Source: Leptobrachium leishanense (Eukaryota; Chordata; Amphibia; Anura; Megophryidae). From it: a stretch of DNA of 64,000 nucleotides. Below are positions 43,811-54,146 of the stretch, in pieces. A program made the translations under genes and the position numbers. The DNA lies in contig CM019066.1 of the NCBI GenBank assembly GCA_009667805.1, positions 3,720,001-3,784,000 of the forward strand, written 5' to 3'. Under the pieces are notes generated by a model. The model saw only the letters and a program-made list of their open reading frames with translations. It had not been told where the DNA came from and ran no database searches. Each line of letters opens with the position of its first letter. Positions within the stretch are counted from its first letter, which is position 1.

Positions 43811-44360
43811 GAACCCCCCCCTCCAGGGGCGGCCACTGGACGACCCCCAGGGGCACGGGGGTGCGCCAAATAGAAGGCCCTCACTAGCCTAGGAGCATGG
43901 ACTTCCGCAGCCGGTACCCAAGAACGATCCTCCGGACCGTAACCCACCCAATCGACCAAGTACTGCAAAGACCCCCTAGACATCCTGGCACCCAGAATGG
44001 CCTTAACCTCGAACTCCTCCTCGCCCTCCACAGAGACAGGAGGCGGTGGAGCATGGACTTTGGTGTACCGGTTACATAACAACGGCTTCAAAAGGTTTAC
44101 ATGGAATACATTGTGTATCTTAAAATGGGGGGGTAACGCCAAAGCATAGGAGACAGGGTTGAGTCGCCGTAGAATCTTATAGGGACCGATATACCTAGGA
44201 GCCAACTTCATGGAAGGCACTAAGAGCTTGATGTTACGTGAAGACAGCCAAACCCTGTCCCCAACTTGATACACGGGTGCCTGCCTCCTGTGTCTGTCGG
44301 CCTTAGTCTTCTGGATGGCACTACTCTCCTCCAGTGCCCGTCTCACTCTCCCCAAGTCTC
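43663..44360 (-). CDS. Gypsy 1 integrase C-terminus and chromodomain
   Basis: About 230 codons. The first part (VYQVGDRVWLSSRNIKL, GPYKILRRLNPVSYALALP, NVFHVNLLKP) is the integrase C-terminal DNA-binding module. Then comes a chromodomain (FEVKAILGARMSRGSLQYLV, DWVGYGPEDRSWVP), a module that in chromoviruses directs integration to marked chromatin. The last 50 residues are encoded inside the 3' LTR, to the stop at 43663. It is separated from the integrase core by a frameshift near 44350. Confidence 0.85.
43811..43824 (-). promoter_or_regulatory. Gypsy 1 polypurine tract
   Basis: On the minus strand GGAGGGGGGGGTTC lies directly before the 3' LTR, the expected position of the plus-strand DNA primer. 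Confidence 0.75.
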
Positions 44361-45790
44361 TTTCAATGAGGCCAGTTGCTCATCTAAAGCAGGAATCGTG
44401 GTATCAGGAAACGTGGCGGGGAGCACGGGAGGATCAAAACCATAAACAGCGAAGAAAGGAGAATGTCCTGTGGATTCACTCACTGCGCTGTTTAAAGCAT
44501 ATTCTGCCCATGGTAGCAGGTCTGACCAGTTATCTTGTTGTTCTGAGATAAAGCACCTGAGATATTTCTCTATATTTTGGTTTGCTCGTTCTGCTGCTCC
44601 GTTGGTCTGGGGGTGATAAGCCGAAGAGAAAGAGAGGTCTATCCCTACGTTCTTACAAAACCCTCTCCAGAATCCGGAGATGAATTGGGTCCCCCTATCA
44701 GAGACAATCTCCAGAGGGACACCGTGTATGCGGACCACGTTGGCAATGAATATGGGCACCAGTTCAGCTGCCGAAGGTAGTTTCCGAAGAGGAACATAGT
44801 GACCCATCTTGGAAAATCGATCTATGATCGTAAGTATCACTGTATTCCCTCTTGACTCAGGTAACTCTACTATAAAATCCATGGCTACATGTGACCAGGG
44901 TCGTTCGGGGATCGGCAAAGGCTGGAGTAAGCCAATGGGTGCTGTTTTGGGACTTTTCTGCTTTGTGCACACTTCGCACACGGCAATGTAATCTTTGACA
45001 TCTCGGCGCAACGTGGGCCACCAGAGGAGTTTACTGATACTAGACACAGTCTTGGTGATACCCATATGCCCGGAAGTTTTATTATCATGATAGATGTTAA
45101 GTACTTCCTCTCTTTCGTTCTCAGGTACAAAGAGTCTCGCAGGAGGTTTTCCCCCAGGAGCTGCGCCCTGGACGGTCTGCAACCTTTTCATTAGAGGAGA
45201 CGAGACACTAATCGTGGTAGCGGCTATAATCCTTTCCTGGGGTACAATGGGATGCTGATCTTGGATATTATGTTCATAAGACTCATACTGTCTCGACAAT
45301 GCGTCTGCTTTAATGTTTCTGGACCCAGGTCTATAGGTAAGCACGTAATTAAAACTTGAAAGAAACAATGACCATCTCGCTTGTCTGGAATTTAAACGTT
45401 TGGCATCTCCAATGTACGTGAGATTCTTATGGTCGGTTATGATAACGATGGGGTCCTTAGACCCCTCTAATAAGTATCTCCATTCGGCCAAGGCCGCGAT
45501 GACTGCTAACAATTCTCTATTTCCAATGTCATAGTTCTTCTCTGCCGGGGACAACTTCCGAGAATAGAAGCCGCATGGATGCAAGGGTTTGTCAGGAGCC
45601 TCCCTTTGGGACAAGACTGCACCAAGACCTAGTTCGGAAGCGTCAACTTCTACTTGGAAAGGCAGAGCCGGATCTGGATGTCGGAGAACAGGGGCAGTAG
45701 TAAAAGCTTGCTTTAGTGCCTCAAAGGCTTGAGTGGCTTGAGGTGTCCATTTCTGATTTCCCACCCCTTTCTTTGTCATAGCCGTGAGGG
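44343..45790 (-). CDS. Gypsy 1 RNase H and integrase core
   Basis: About 480 codons. RNase H: FQVEVDASELGLGAVLSQRE (first Asp), ELLAVIAALAEWRYLLEG, IITDHKNLTYI, RPGSRNIKADALSR. Integrase: HHCC finger (HDNKTSGHMGI ... CEVCTKQK), then MDFIVELPES (Asp), VSDRGTQFISGFW (Asp) and HPQTNGAAERANQNIEKYL (Glu). The long frame begins at 45779 only because a single-base loss in a C run near 45790 separates it from the RT frame. It ends at 44343 after another frame change. Confidence 0.88.
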
Positions 45791-47103
45791 GGCCACCAAG
45801 GCCGAAAAATCTTTAATGAACCTTCGGTAATAGTTCGTAAACCCCAGAAACCTCTGAATGGCTTTAAGTCCTTGGGGTAGAGGCCAGTCAAGAATAGCTG
45901 AGAGCTTCTTAGGATCCATTTGAAAACCCCCAGGAGTTATTATATAACCAAGGAATTGCACAGTTACTATGTCGAATAGACATTTTTCTAGCTTACAGTA
46001 CAATCCAGCCTTCAATAGTTTTTTCAACACTTGTTTCACGTGGACATGATGAGTGTCCACATCAGGAGAGTATATCAGGATATCATCCAGATATACTATG
46101 ACGAATTCTTGCAGAAATTCCCTTAGAGTGTCGTTTATAAGGTCCTGGAAGACGGCTGGCGCATTACACAACCCAAAAGGCATCACCAGGTATTCATAAT
46201 GCCCGCTACGTGTATTAAAAGCCGTTTTCCATTCGTCTCCCTTTTTAACCCTGACCAGGTTGTACGCTCCGCGTAAATCAAGCTTCGTATAGACACGAGC
46301 CCCTTTTAATCGGTCGAACAATTCTGTTATGAGAGGTATGGGATATGCATTTCTTATAGTGATCCTATTCAAACCCCTATAGTCGATGCAAGGTCGCAGA
46401 TCTCCCTCTTTCTTGGAAACAAAAAAGAAACCTGCTCCTGCTGGAGAGGAGGACCGTCTAATGAATCCTCGTTCCAGATTCTCCCTTATGTATTCCTCCA
46501 TAATGTCGTTCTCTCTTTGTGATAAAGGGTATACGTGACCCCTAGGAGGCATCGTACCAGGGAGTAAATCAATGGCACAGTCATATGGACGATGTGGTGG
46601 TAGGACCTCAGTCCTGGCTTTAGAGAACACCTCCTTTAATGCCAAGTAACATTCAGGAACCTCTGTGGACAAAGGAGGGGCTGTGGCAATATTGAGGCTA
46701 CCAATCACATTAACTCTGCCTAGGCACTTAGACTGACAACTCTGACCCCAACATTTTATGTCTCTCTGGACCCAATCGACAACTGGGTTGTGCTCTGTTA
46801 GCCATGGAAACCCAAGAACGACAGGACATGAGGGTGATTCAATAATTTGAAATCTTATAATTTCCTGGTGCAAAACTCCTGTTTTCATACATACATCGAC
46901 TGTGTCGTGAGTGATATGTGGACATGACAGGGGTTTACCATCTATGGCCTCCACCATTAGAGGTCTTTCCTTGAGAACCAGAGGTAGGAGGTTTTTGGCA
47001 GCAAAATTCTTATCCATAAAATTGCCTGAGGCCCCAGAGTCTAAGAACGCCTCAGTCTTGAGGTGAACCCCCTCCCAGGTTAGGGAGATCGGTAACAGAA
47101 TCC
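45776..47103 (-). CDS. Gypsy 1 protease and reverse transcriptase
   Basis: Aspartic protease motif AFLDSGASGNFMD at about 47045-47010, then RT: GFIRRSSSPAGAGFFFVSKK, LRPCIDYRGLNRITIRNAYP, YTKLDLRGAYNLVRVKKGDE, MPFGLCNAPAVFQDLINDTL and the catalytic VIVYLDDILIYS, then FLGFTNYYRRFIKDFSALVA, where a one-base deletion diverts the frame to a stop at 45776. The frame is -1 relative to gag and joins it at a run of ten A residues (47107-47116, minus strand). Confidence 0.88.
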
Positions 47104-48129
47104 TGGATTTTTTTTTTCATTATCCACAAAGGAGGCATACAGAGAACCGATAACCTGGGTGTTTCCTGTTCTGAATCCTACTTTGCTATGTTCAGCCCTG
47201 CTAACCCTGGGTCTCTGAGGACATTGAAGGCGGAAGTGATCTGCCCCTGCACAATAGAAGCAGAGCCCCTTTTCTCTTCTGTGCGCTCTTTCTGCTTCTG
47301 AAATACCTGTCTTCCCTATTTGCATGGGTTCAACGACTGGCAAATCTGTTTTCACATTCTCCGAACCACCTGACGTACTGGTGTGTCTGGGTAACGAGGG
47401 TAAAGGAGGCAAGACCCTTCTGGGTCTATCTCTGGGGTGTCTCCTTTCCCTGATTTGATCGTCCATGGCTATACAGAAATCTATCAGGTGGTCGAGACTT
47501 TCTGGTAATTTTAAGGGAGCCAGCTCAAACATAAAAGCCTCGTTCAAGCCTTCGGTAAAGGCTAAGGTTAAAACGTCGTTCGGCCAAAGTACCTCAGAAG
47601 TCAAAGTTTTAAACTCTATGGCATAATCGGCGACCCTCTTATTACCTTGTTTGATGTGAAACAAGGACCTACCCGCATTGGTAGCCCTTCTAGAGGGATC
47701 AAAGGTACGTCTTAACTCAGAGGTAAAACCCTCATAGTCATAAATGATGGGTTTCTTATTTTCCCACAACGGCGTAGCCCACAATAAAGCTTTTTCTGTT
47801 AAATGATTAATCAGGTATCCTACTTTGGCTTTATCAGACATACAAGAACCTGGATTGTTCTCAAACAAGATCTCGAGTTGAGTCAAAAACCCCCGACATA
47901 GGCTTGGTGTACCATCATAGCGTAGGGGTGCCTTCATACTAAGCCTATGTCCTTCAGGGGGGACGGAACTGACCCTAGGTAACACTGGATCTGGAGGGTT
48001 TGTGGTACCTGTATTGGACCGATTTAACAGGGTTTGCAGAGCGAGAGAAATCTGGTCCATCCTATGGTCCTGTTCCTCTTGTCTGGCTGCGATACGTGCC
48101 AGCTGGTTAGAGAGGTCTGCGGGATCCAT
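47080..48129 (-). CDS. Gypsy 1 Gag
   Basis: The start codon at 48129 (MDPADLSNQLARIAARQEEQ) is 14 bp from the 5' LTR. The open frame actually continues upstream through the LTR, but only from here is it gag. About 350 residues: an N-terminal coiled coil, a capsid-like region (RYDGTPSLCRGFLTQLEILF, AKVGYLINHLTEKALLWATP, VADYAIEFKTL) and one CCHC zinc knuckle (CFYCAGADHFRLQC) for RNA binding. The resemblance is to Sushi-class Gags, from which the mammalian PEG10/RTL genes are thought to derive. It stops at 47080 unless the ribosome slips -1 on the A run. Confidence 0.88.
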   Translation of the reverse strand: MDPADLSNQLARIAARQEEQDHRMDQISLALQTLLNRSNTGTTNPPDPVLPRVSSVPPEGHRLSMKAPLRYDGTPSLCRGFLTQLEILFENNPGSCMSDKAKVGYLINHLTEKALLWATPLWENKKPIIYDYEGFTSELRRTFDPSRRATNAGRSLFHIKQGNKRVADYAIEFKTLTSEVLWPNDVLTLAFTEGLNEAFMFELAPLKLPESLDHLIDFCIAMDDQIRERRHPRDRPRRVLPPLPSLPRHTSTSGGSENVKTDLPVVEPMQIGKTGISEAERAHRREKGLCFYCAGADHFRLQCPQRPRVSRAEHSKVGFRTGNTQVIGSLYASFVDNEKKNPGFCYRSP

Positions 48130-48143
48130 TGGCCCTGACGTAA

Positions 48144-49137
48144 TGTCACGGATCCCTCTGATTACCAAAAGTGTGGTCCCTTTACGCAGACCGCTCTCTA
48201 CCCTTCCGATCCTTGAATGGTCGGCAAAACTAGGAAGACAATTAACCAGACAATAGATAAACAAGGGGTAACACCAGACAGAGGTATGGAATAGAGTATT
48301 GTCACGAATCCTTCTGACTACCAAGATATTGATCTCTTTATGTAGCTCCCTTTCTACTCTTCCGATCCTTGAATGGTCGGCAAAGCTATATAGACAATGA
48401 AGCAGGTAACAGATAAAGAAAGGGAAACACCAGACAGGGGTACAGAACAGATCACAAGTCCTCCCTAGGACTTTAGTAATAGCAGAGGTAATCTGATGCG
48501 TGCTTAGGGTGCCACATAGACTGACCTCGGTACCAACGTTAAGGCAGAACCTAGAGCAGAGTAAATGCCAATACCAGGGGTTATACACAGGAGGGTTCGT
48601 TTGCCAATGCCAAGAGTCATACACAGGAGGGTTCGTTTGCCAATGCCAAGGGTCATACACAGGAGGGTTCGTTTGCCAATGCCAAGGGTCATACACAGGA
48701 GGGTTCGTTTGCCAATGCAAGGGTCATACACAGGAGGGTTCGTTTGCCAATGCCAAGGGTCATACACAGGAGGATTCGTTTGCCAATGCCAAAGGTTATA
48801 CACAGGAGGATTCGTTTGCCAATGCCAAGGGTCATACACAGGAGGATTCGTTTGCCAATGCCAAAGGTATACACAGGAGGATTCGTTTGCCAATGCCAAG
48901 GGTCATACACAGGAGATAGCCAAATACACAAGAGCTCTGCGGGAGGTGAATACCACGTCAGGGCACCGGTGTAATGGTGATACTGGGTTTTAAACCCGGC
49001 GGGTCCGCGTCATAACGCCAGGCCCCGCCCCTCGGCGTCCCACGTGAGCGCACCCGGAAGCGTTTACATTCGGCGCCTGGCCAGCGAGCAGCGAGGAAGC
49101 TGCTGCCAGGCGCCCCATCCCCTGACCCACCGTGACA
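48144..49137 (-). repeat. Gypsy 1 5' LTR (10 minisatellite units)
   Basis: 994 bp, TGTCACGG to CCGTGACA, same sequence as the 3' LTR except for 10 rather than 12 copies of the 36-bp unit (about 48565-48920) and a few single-base changes. Confidence 0.9.
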
Positions 49138-49142
49138 GTTTT

Positions 49143-49890
49143 CTAGACAGGATGTGCTTGCAGAATAACACAGACATGTAAGAGGGGGTCAAGTCAATGA
49201 GCAATTTGAGCACTGTATCCTGAAACGTACAGGAAGCCAATGGAGGGACCGGCAGAGGAGGGAGGTACGTGAGATGCGTTTGGTGAGAAAAATAACTCTG
49301 GCGCCTGCATTCATTACAGATTACAAAGGGGCAATGCGGGCTTTGGGAGGCCAATGAGGAGCAAGTTGCAGTAATCAAAACGTGAAATGAAGCACATGAA
49401 CCAGCACCTTTCGGTGTCTTGTGTCAGAAAGGGGTGGACACGGGCAATGTTCATGAGTTGATAGTAATTTTGATTGCTTTTGAACTTGATTTTGTCACTG
49501 TCTGGATGTACAGAGAGAACATTAGTTCAGAATCAAAAGTGACAGCAAGGCAGCGAGTTTGAGGCGTCGGGCTAATGAGCGTTCCATTTACTCATAGAGA
49601 GATATTTGGCATTGGGTTTTTCATGGAGGGAGGAACAAGCAGAATTTCAGTTTTGGCAAGATTCAGTTTAAGGAAGAGGGACGACATCCAATTTGAGGCA
49701 GTAGAGAGACTGTCCGTGACTTGATCCAGGAAAGAAGGAGAGAGATCAGGGGTGACGAGGTATATTTGAGTGTTATCAGTGTATAGGTAGTACTGGAATC
49801 CAAAGGAGCTGATCAGTTTGCCTAGAGAGGCTATGTAGATTGAAAAAAGAAGAGGGCCCAGTACTGAACCTTGGGGCACCCCAAAAGAAT
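49143..49890 (-). pseudogene. antisense L2 reverse transcriptase, third segment of the split copy
   Basis: Minus-strand reading starts near 49890 with the block B motif [14 protein letters not shown], continues to [10 protein letters not shown] (catalytic YADD changed to YTDN) and [16 protein letters not shown], and later to FLTKRISRTSLLCRSLHWLP near 49260. The altered active site and frame breaks show it is dead. The 5' part is missing beyond 49890. Confidence 0.8.
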
Positions 49891-50018
49891 TAATTGAAAT
49901 GGTCTGTAGTCATGGAAACAGACTCACAGCATTGTATTGTGTGGGATGTATTCAAAGGACATCACCAATGGGTAGACAAGAAGTCTTTTAAGCTCCTTTT
50001 CTTATTCCTTTTTTTTTT

Positions 50019-50215
50019 TTTGGAAAGGATTTTACCAGGAAGGATACATTGAGATTTCTCTCGTTTTCAAGTATGTCCTGGATGGCAAGTATGTACCATT
50101 AGGTGTCTTGCCCAAGGACACTTACTGGAGAGGTGCTCGTCGGGATCGAACCCATGATTCCACAGGCTCTCTCCATGCAGAGCAGTGATGTTACCTCTAC
50201 TCCACCCAGTCGGTA
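50019..50215 (-). mobile_element. tRNA-derived SINE, second copy
   Basis: On the minus strand a tRNA-like head (ACTGGGTGGAGTAGAGGTAA, B box GGTTCGATCCC), the body 'ccttgggcaagacacctaat' and the tail 'gagaaatctcaatgtatcct' lead to a poly-A-like end at 50009-50020. It matches 11209-11413 with moderate divergence. Confidence 0.8.
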
Positions 50216-50694
50216 CCATCTCATTATTCAGCGACCATCTCTTATCTCGGGTAGCATAGGCAGCACAATACACCCCCTGCAGTCTTATCTAAATATTCAC
50301 TCCTCCACCCCACTGACTGTTAAGCACTGTAGAAGCTAAAGCACAGCTGTAACATAAAACTTACAAATTAGTTTTTGGTAAATGTTGCATCATGGGCAAA
50401 CTCCAGAAAATGAAACAGAAGACATAAACCTAAATTTATTTTTCCTTTTTTACATGCAAAGAAAAAAAAAAACAGCATGTGTTCTATAAACTGGTTTTGT
50501 TTGTAAAGTACAGACGACAGTTTATGTAAGTGGTAGTGTCCCTTTAAATACTATCAGATGTCAAGTTCCGGCGTCTGCACAACCATGCAATGGCATGCAA
50601 AAATCAAACAGTTCTACAATTATCACCAGAATAGTCAAATAACCAAACATGTTTATGAGATAGAACAGCACAGAAGCAGAGTAGATCTTGCTTA
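50216..50694. other. intergenic sequence
   Basis: No gene or repeat is supported between the SINE and the second Gypsy element. Confidence 0.45.
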
Positions 50695-50698
50695 TTAC

Positions 50699-51630
50699 TG
50701 TAGCGCTCACTCCCGGAGGAGCCGCTGAAATCAAACCTCGGGTCAGTCTCCCCGCAACGTAATTCGAGAAACGCGCAGCGGAAAATAAATACGATTCTTC
50801 GTATTTTGGGGAAGCGCGCAACGGAAAAGAAATACGTGCTTCGTAATTCGGGGAAACGCGCAGCGGAAAAGAATAATGAAAAACGTATCTTTTAACCCTT
50901 CTTGTGATTGGGGAGTGAGTCCTGCACAGGTTAAGTCCCGGAATGTAAGTGTGTGTGTGTGTTGCGGTACCCGGGTACTATATTCAACTGGCCAGTGAAT
51001 TGCTTAAGAGATGTCTTCGACTAGTCAAGTTGGGGCCCTGTGGGTTTTGGAAACAAACAGCAGCGAGCTTTACTTGAGTTTTACAACGGCCTGGAAGGCC
51101 TCTCACCCATCCGCCAGATACTTGAGGCTCCGCTGACCCAGGACGTCTCTCCGCTCGATATTGACTGGGATTACTTGCTTCTGGATCCGCTGTCTGGCTT
51201 TCTGCACCGGCCTCGACTTGTCCAGCTTACCGCCTGCTCTCCCGTCCGATCGATCTGCGGTACTCCTCACTCGGGGTCCTCCGCTTCCTTTCTAGCCGCT
51301 TGGGTAATCTGGTGGATCACTGGGTCTTCTTCGGGAATAACTGATAACCCGATCTGTTCCCTGTTAGGCCGCACTTGTGCTCCGGCCTGGTCACTGTTAC
51401 TCTCTGCAGCACTGTGTCTTGTCTCTCTCACTCCCTGGCGCGCTCTGCCAGCGCTCTCCACGAGGCTCAGGATGTAAGTCTCTCTGCCCCACCCACTTCC
51501 TGTGTCCGTTCCCAAAGCATGCCGGAAATGTAGTCCCAATGTAATATTCAGTGTCTCACATTGCGCTTGTCTCCTCTCCGGTGGCCAAAAATAGGTACTG
51601 CCACAATAAAGAATTAAACACAGCGCTACA
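50699..51630 (-). repeat. Gypsy 2 3' LTR (shortened)
   Basis: It aligns with 57801-58888 over its length but lacks about 155 bp after 'gggtcagtctccccgca', including one and a half units of the 'cgcgcagcggaaaagaaata' repeat. Confidence 0.88.
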
Positions 51631-51645
51631 CTCTCCCCCTCCTAG
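51631..51645 (-). promoter_or_regulatory. Gypsy 2 polypurine tract
   Basis: AGGAGGGGGAGAG on the minus strand abuts the 3' LTR. Confidence 0.75.
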
Positions 51646-51754
51646 AACTCTTGGGTCTCTCCAAGGAGGTGCAACAGTTACATTACATTTCAACACAGTT
51701 TAGGCAACATATACAGGCTCAGCAGCAAGCATACAGTGGGTTAGATACACTTCC

Positions 51755-52760
51755 TCAAGTTGACTCATGCTTTGGTGCTACCTCAGCTAACATAGCAGAC
51801 ACTTCGGGCAACCTTCGCACTGTGGTGACGGCCTCTTCAGTGCTATGTCCTGGTGAGTCGTAGGTGAGTCGCTGGGGCGGTCGAACAGAGCGTTTTGGTT
51901 CTGGCTCAATCAGTTCTTCAGGTGGAAGTACTATAGGCGCTGGCTCAGTCCTTCTTTCTACCACTGGAGCAGACACCTCTTCGGAGTATGATCCCTCCAG
52001 TGAAGGCATAGAACTGTAGTCATAAGATTCAGCCTCAGGAACTACAGGGATTGCAACAGTCTCAGGAACTTCCAACTGAAATTCAGGAGCTTCAGGCCTC
52101 AAATTATTCTCCCACCGTTCAGGAACCGCGATAACCTCTTCAGGTTCCGGTGAGTGCATCCAGTCCAGACAAAAACTCTCTTCCTCACTGTCCCTTTCGC
52201 TCTCTTCGACAACCTGGGTCTGTTGAGACCGAGTAACGGGAGGCAAACGTGGAGCAGGCGGATTCGGCAGAGGAAGTTATTCCCCAACTGGCATCCTCAC
52301 AGCCTCTCTCAAAGGTAACAAGTGATTCCGGTGCCAGTTCTTGAGAGGCCCAGCCTTTCCATCAGGCCGGATTTGATACACCGGCAGGCCCGGCAGTTGC
52401 TTGCAGACAATGTAGACTTGAGAACTCCATCTATCCGCCAACTTTTGCCTCGCAGCAGCACCCAAGTTCTTCAACAAAACCCTATCACCGGGTTGCAGAT
52501 CCTGTATCCGAACTTTTACGTCATAGTTCCTTTTGTTCCTTTGCTCCCTGTTCCTGAGGTCAAACGGGCCTGTTCAAACGCAGAGGTCAGATTCTTTCGA
52601 AGTCTATCCACGTAATTTCTATGGGAAGCTACCGACGTCTGGTCTAGAGATAACCCAAACGCCAAATCAACCGGCAGTCGAGCTTCTCTTCCGAACATAA
52701 GACGGTACGGTGAGTATCCAGTGGCGTCACTCTCCGTACTGTTATATGCATGCACCAGAG
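51755..52760 (-). pseudogene. Gypsy 2 integrase C-terminal region and tail
   Basis: Three short frames read in order: NSTESDATGYSPYRLMFGRE (end of the integrase core), LKNLGAAARQKLADRWSSQV and YQIRPDGKAGPLKNWHRNHL (C-terminal DNA-binding module), then a Pro/Glu-rich tail with RPPQRLTYDSPG near 51865. Frame changes lie near 52525 and 52250. There is no chromodomain. Confidence 0.8.
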
Positions 52761-52763
52761 TAG

Positions 52764-53779
52764 CTATGTGACGACTCCAACTCTGCTTCTCTGTTTTGAC
52801 AATGTTCCCAGCATATTTAGCAGCGTGCGATTAAACCTTTCAGGCTGAGCATCCCCTTGAGGGTGATATGGTGTAGTTCGGGTCTTTTGGATTCCCAACA
52901 GTTCCAACAATTGCCCAACAAGTCGGCTTTCAAAGTCTCTGCCCTGATCAGAGTGTATTCTCCTTGGTAGGCCGTAGTGAACAAAGAACTTCTCCATCAG
53001 AACCTTTGCTACTGTCGGAGCGCGTTGGTCTTTCGTGGAAAAGGCTTGGGCGTAACGTGTGAAGTGATCAGTCACTACTAGAATATTCCCTTGCCCACTA
53101 GCATCCGCTCTAAGCACAGGAAGTCATGCACATGCACACAAATCCATGGGTCCCTGACTCTGCAGATGGCTCATTGGAGCGGTTCGGGTCGGTAGGGTCT
53201 TCCTCTGAATACACCTCAGACATGAATGGCAATAACTTTCCACTTCAGCTCTCATGCAAGGCCAATAGAACCTGTCTCGCACCAGATTAAAAGTCCTTTC
53301 AGCGCCCAAATGTCCATGCTCATCATGTAGTGATCGCAGCACACTCTCTCTCTATGTTTAGTGGGAAGGAATAACTGTTGGGTCTCTTCAGCATTGGTTG
53401 AGGGGCCCCTTCGGTAGACCACTCCATCCAACATCTTCAACCGTTCCCACTCTTTGTAGACCAATCTGGCTCCATCTGGGGAATTGGTCAGCAGAATTTC
53501 ACGCTGGATCGCAGTTAGGGCCTTTATGGTCAATGCAATTAAAGGGTCTCTGGCCTGATCAGCTTTCAGGTCCTGTTTTGAAAAGGTAGGTAGAATTTCA
53601 TCCCTCAGTTGCGTAGGGTTGCAGTAGAACTCAGGAACAGCCGCAGCCATGACTCCTATGGCCTCCGCTTCAATCCCTCCCTTGACCCGGCGCTCTGCTC
53701 CTTGACACAAAGCTTGTACCCCGTCTGGAGTTAACTGGTCCATTCTGCAGTGTAGGGTCTTCTCGATAAGCATCAGCAT
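52764..53779 (-). pseudogene. Gypsy 2 integrase
   Basis: HHCC finger spread over two frames (LHDEHGHLGAERTFNLVRDR, CHSCLRCIQRK), then the catalytic core VVTDHFTRYAQAF, IHSDQGRDFESRL and HPQGDAQPERFNRTLL, giving the three acidic residues. Frame changes occur near 53330 and 53120 and at the end near 52765. Upstream residues to 53779 are the RNase H-integrase linker. Confidence 0.82.
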
Positions 53780-54146
53780 CTCGATTATTCACCCCAGGGC
53801 GATATTTCAGGCTGAACCGAAACCCTGACAGAGCGGCCAGCCACCGATGTCCCGTTGCGTCCAGTTTCGCAGTAGTAAGAATATAGGTAAGAGGATTGTT
53901 ATCCGTCTTTATCACAAACTCAGCTCCATACAGATAGTCTTTTAACTTGTCTACCACTGCCCACTTTAAGGCTAGGAACTCCAACTTGTGGGTAGGGTAG
54001 TTCTTCTCTGAAGGCGTAAGGCTCCGGCTCACGTACGCTACAGGCCTCAGCAATCCACCATACTCTTGATACAGGACTCCTCCTAGACCTTCTCTGCTGG
54101 CATCCACATGTAACTCATACGGCTTGTGAGGGTCCGCGTAGGCCAA
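53670..54146 (-). pseudogene. Gypsy 2 RNase H
   Basis: YELHVDASREGLGGVLYQEY, YVSRSLTPSEKNYPTHKLEF, FVIKTDNNPLTYILTTAKLD and FRFSLKYRPGVNNRDADAYR are the usual RNase H landmarks. A shift near 53765 separates it from the linker. Confidence 0.82.

Larger units (their letters stand above)
42744..49137 (-). mobile_element. Gypsy retrotransposon 1 (chromodomain, Sushi-like)
   Basis: A complete-looking 6.4-kb antisense element: LTRs TGTCACGG...CCGTGACA at 42744-43810 and 48144-49137, 5-bp duplication GTTTT at 42739-42743 and 49138-49142, Gag with one zinc knuckle, then protease, RT, RNase H, integrase and a C-terminal chromodomain. That order and the chromodomain place it in the chromoviral branch of Ty3/Gypsy, resembling vertebrate Sushi elements. 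Frameshifts in pol make this copy defective. Confidence 0.9.

Noticed and set aside
48500..48993. Repetitive frames in the right Gypsy 1 LTR
   Set aside because: Same minisatellite as the left LTR, not coding.
51630..51755. An envelope gene for Gypsy 2
   Set aside because: Only about 120 bp lie between the end of the Pol tail and the polypurine tract; there is no room and no membrane-protein frame.
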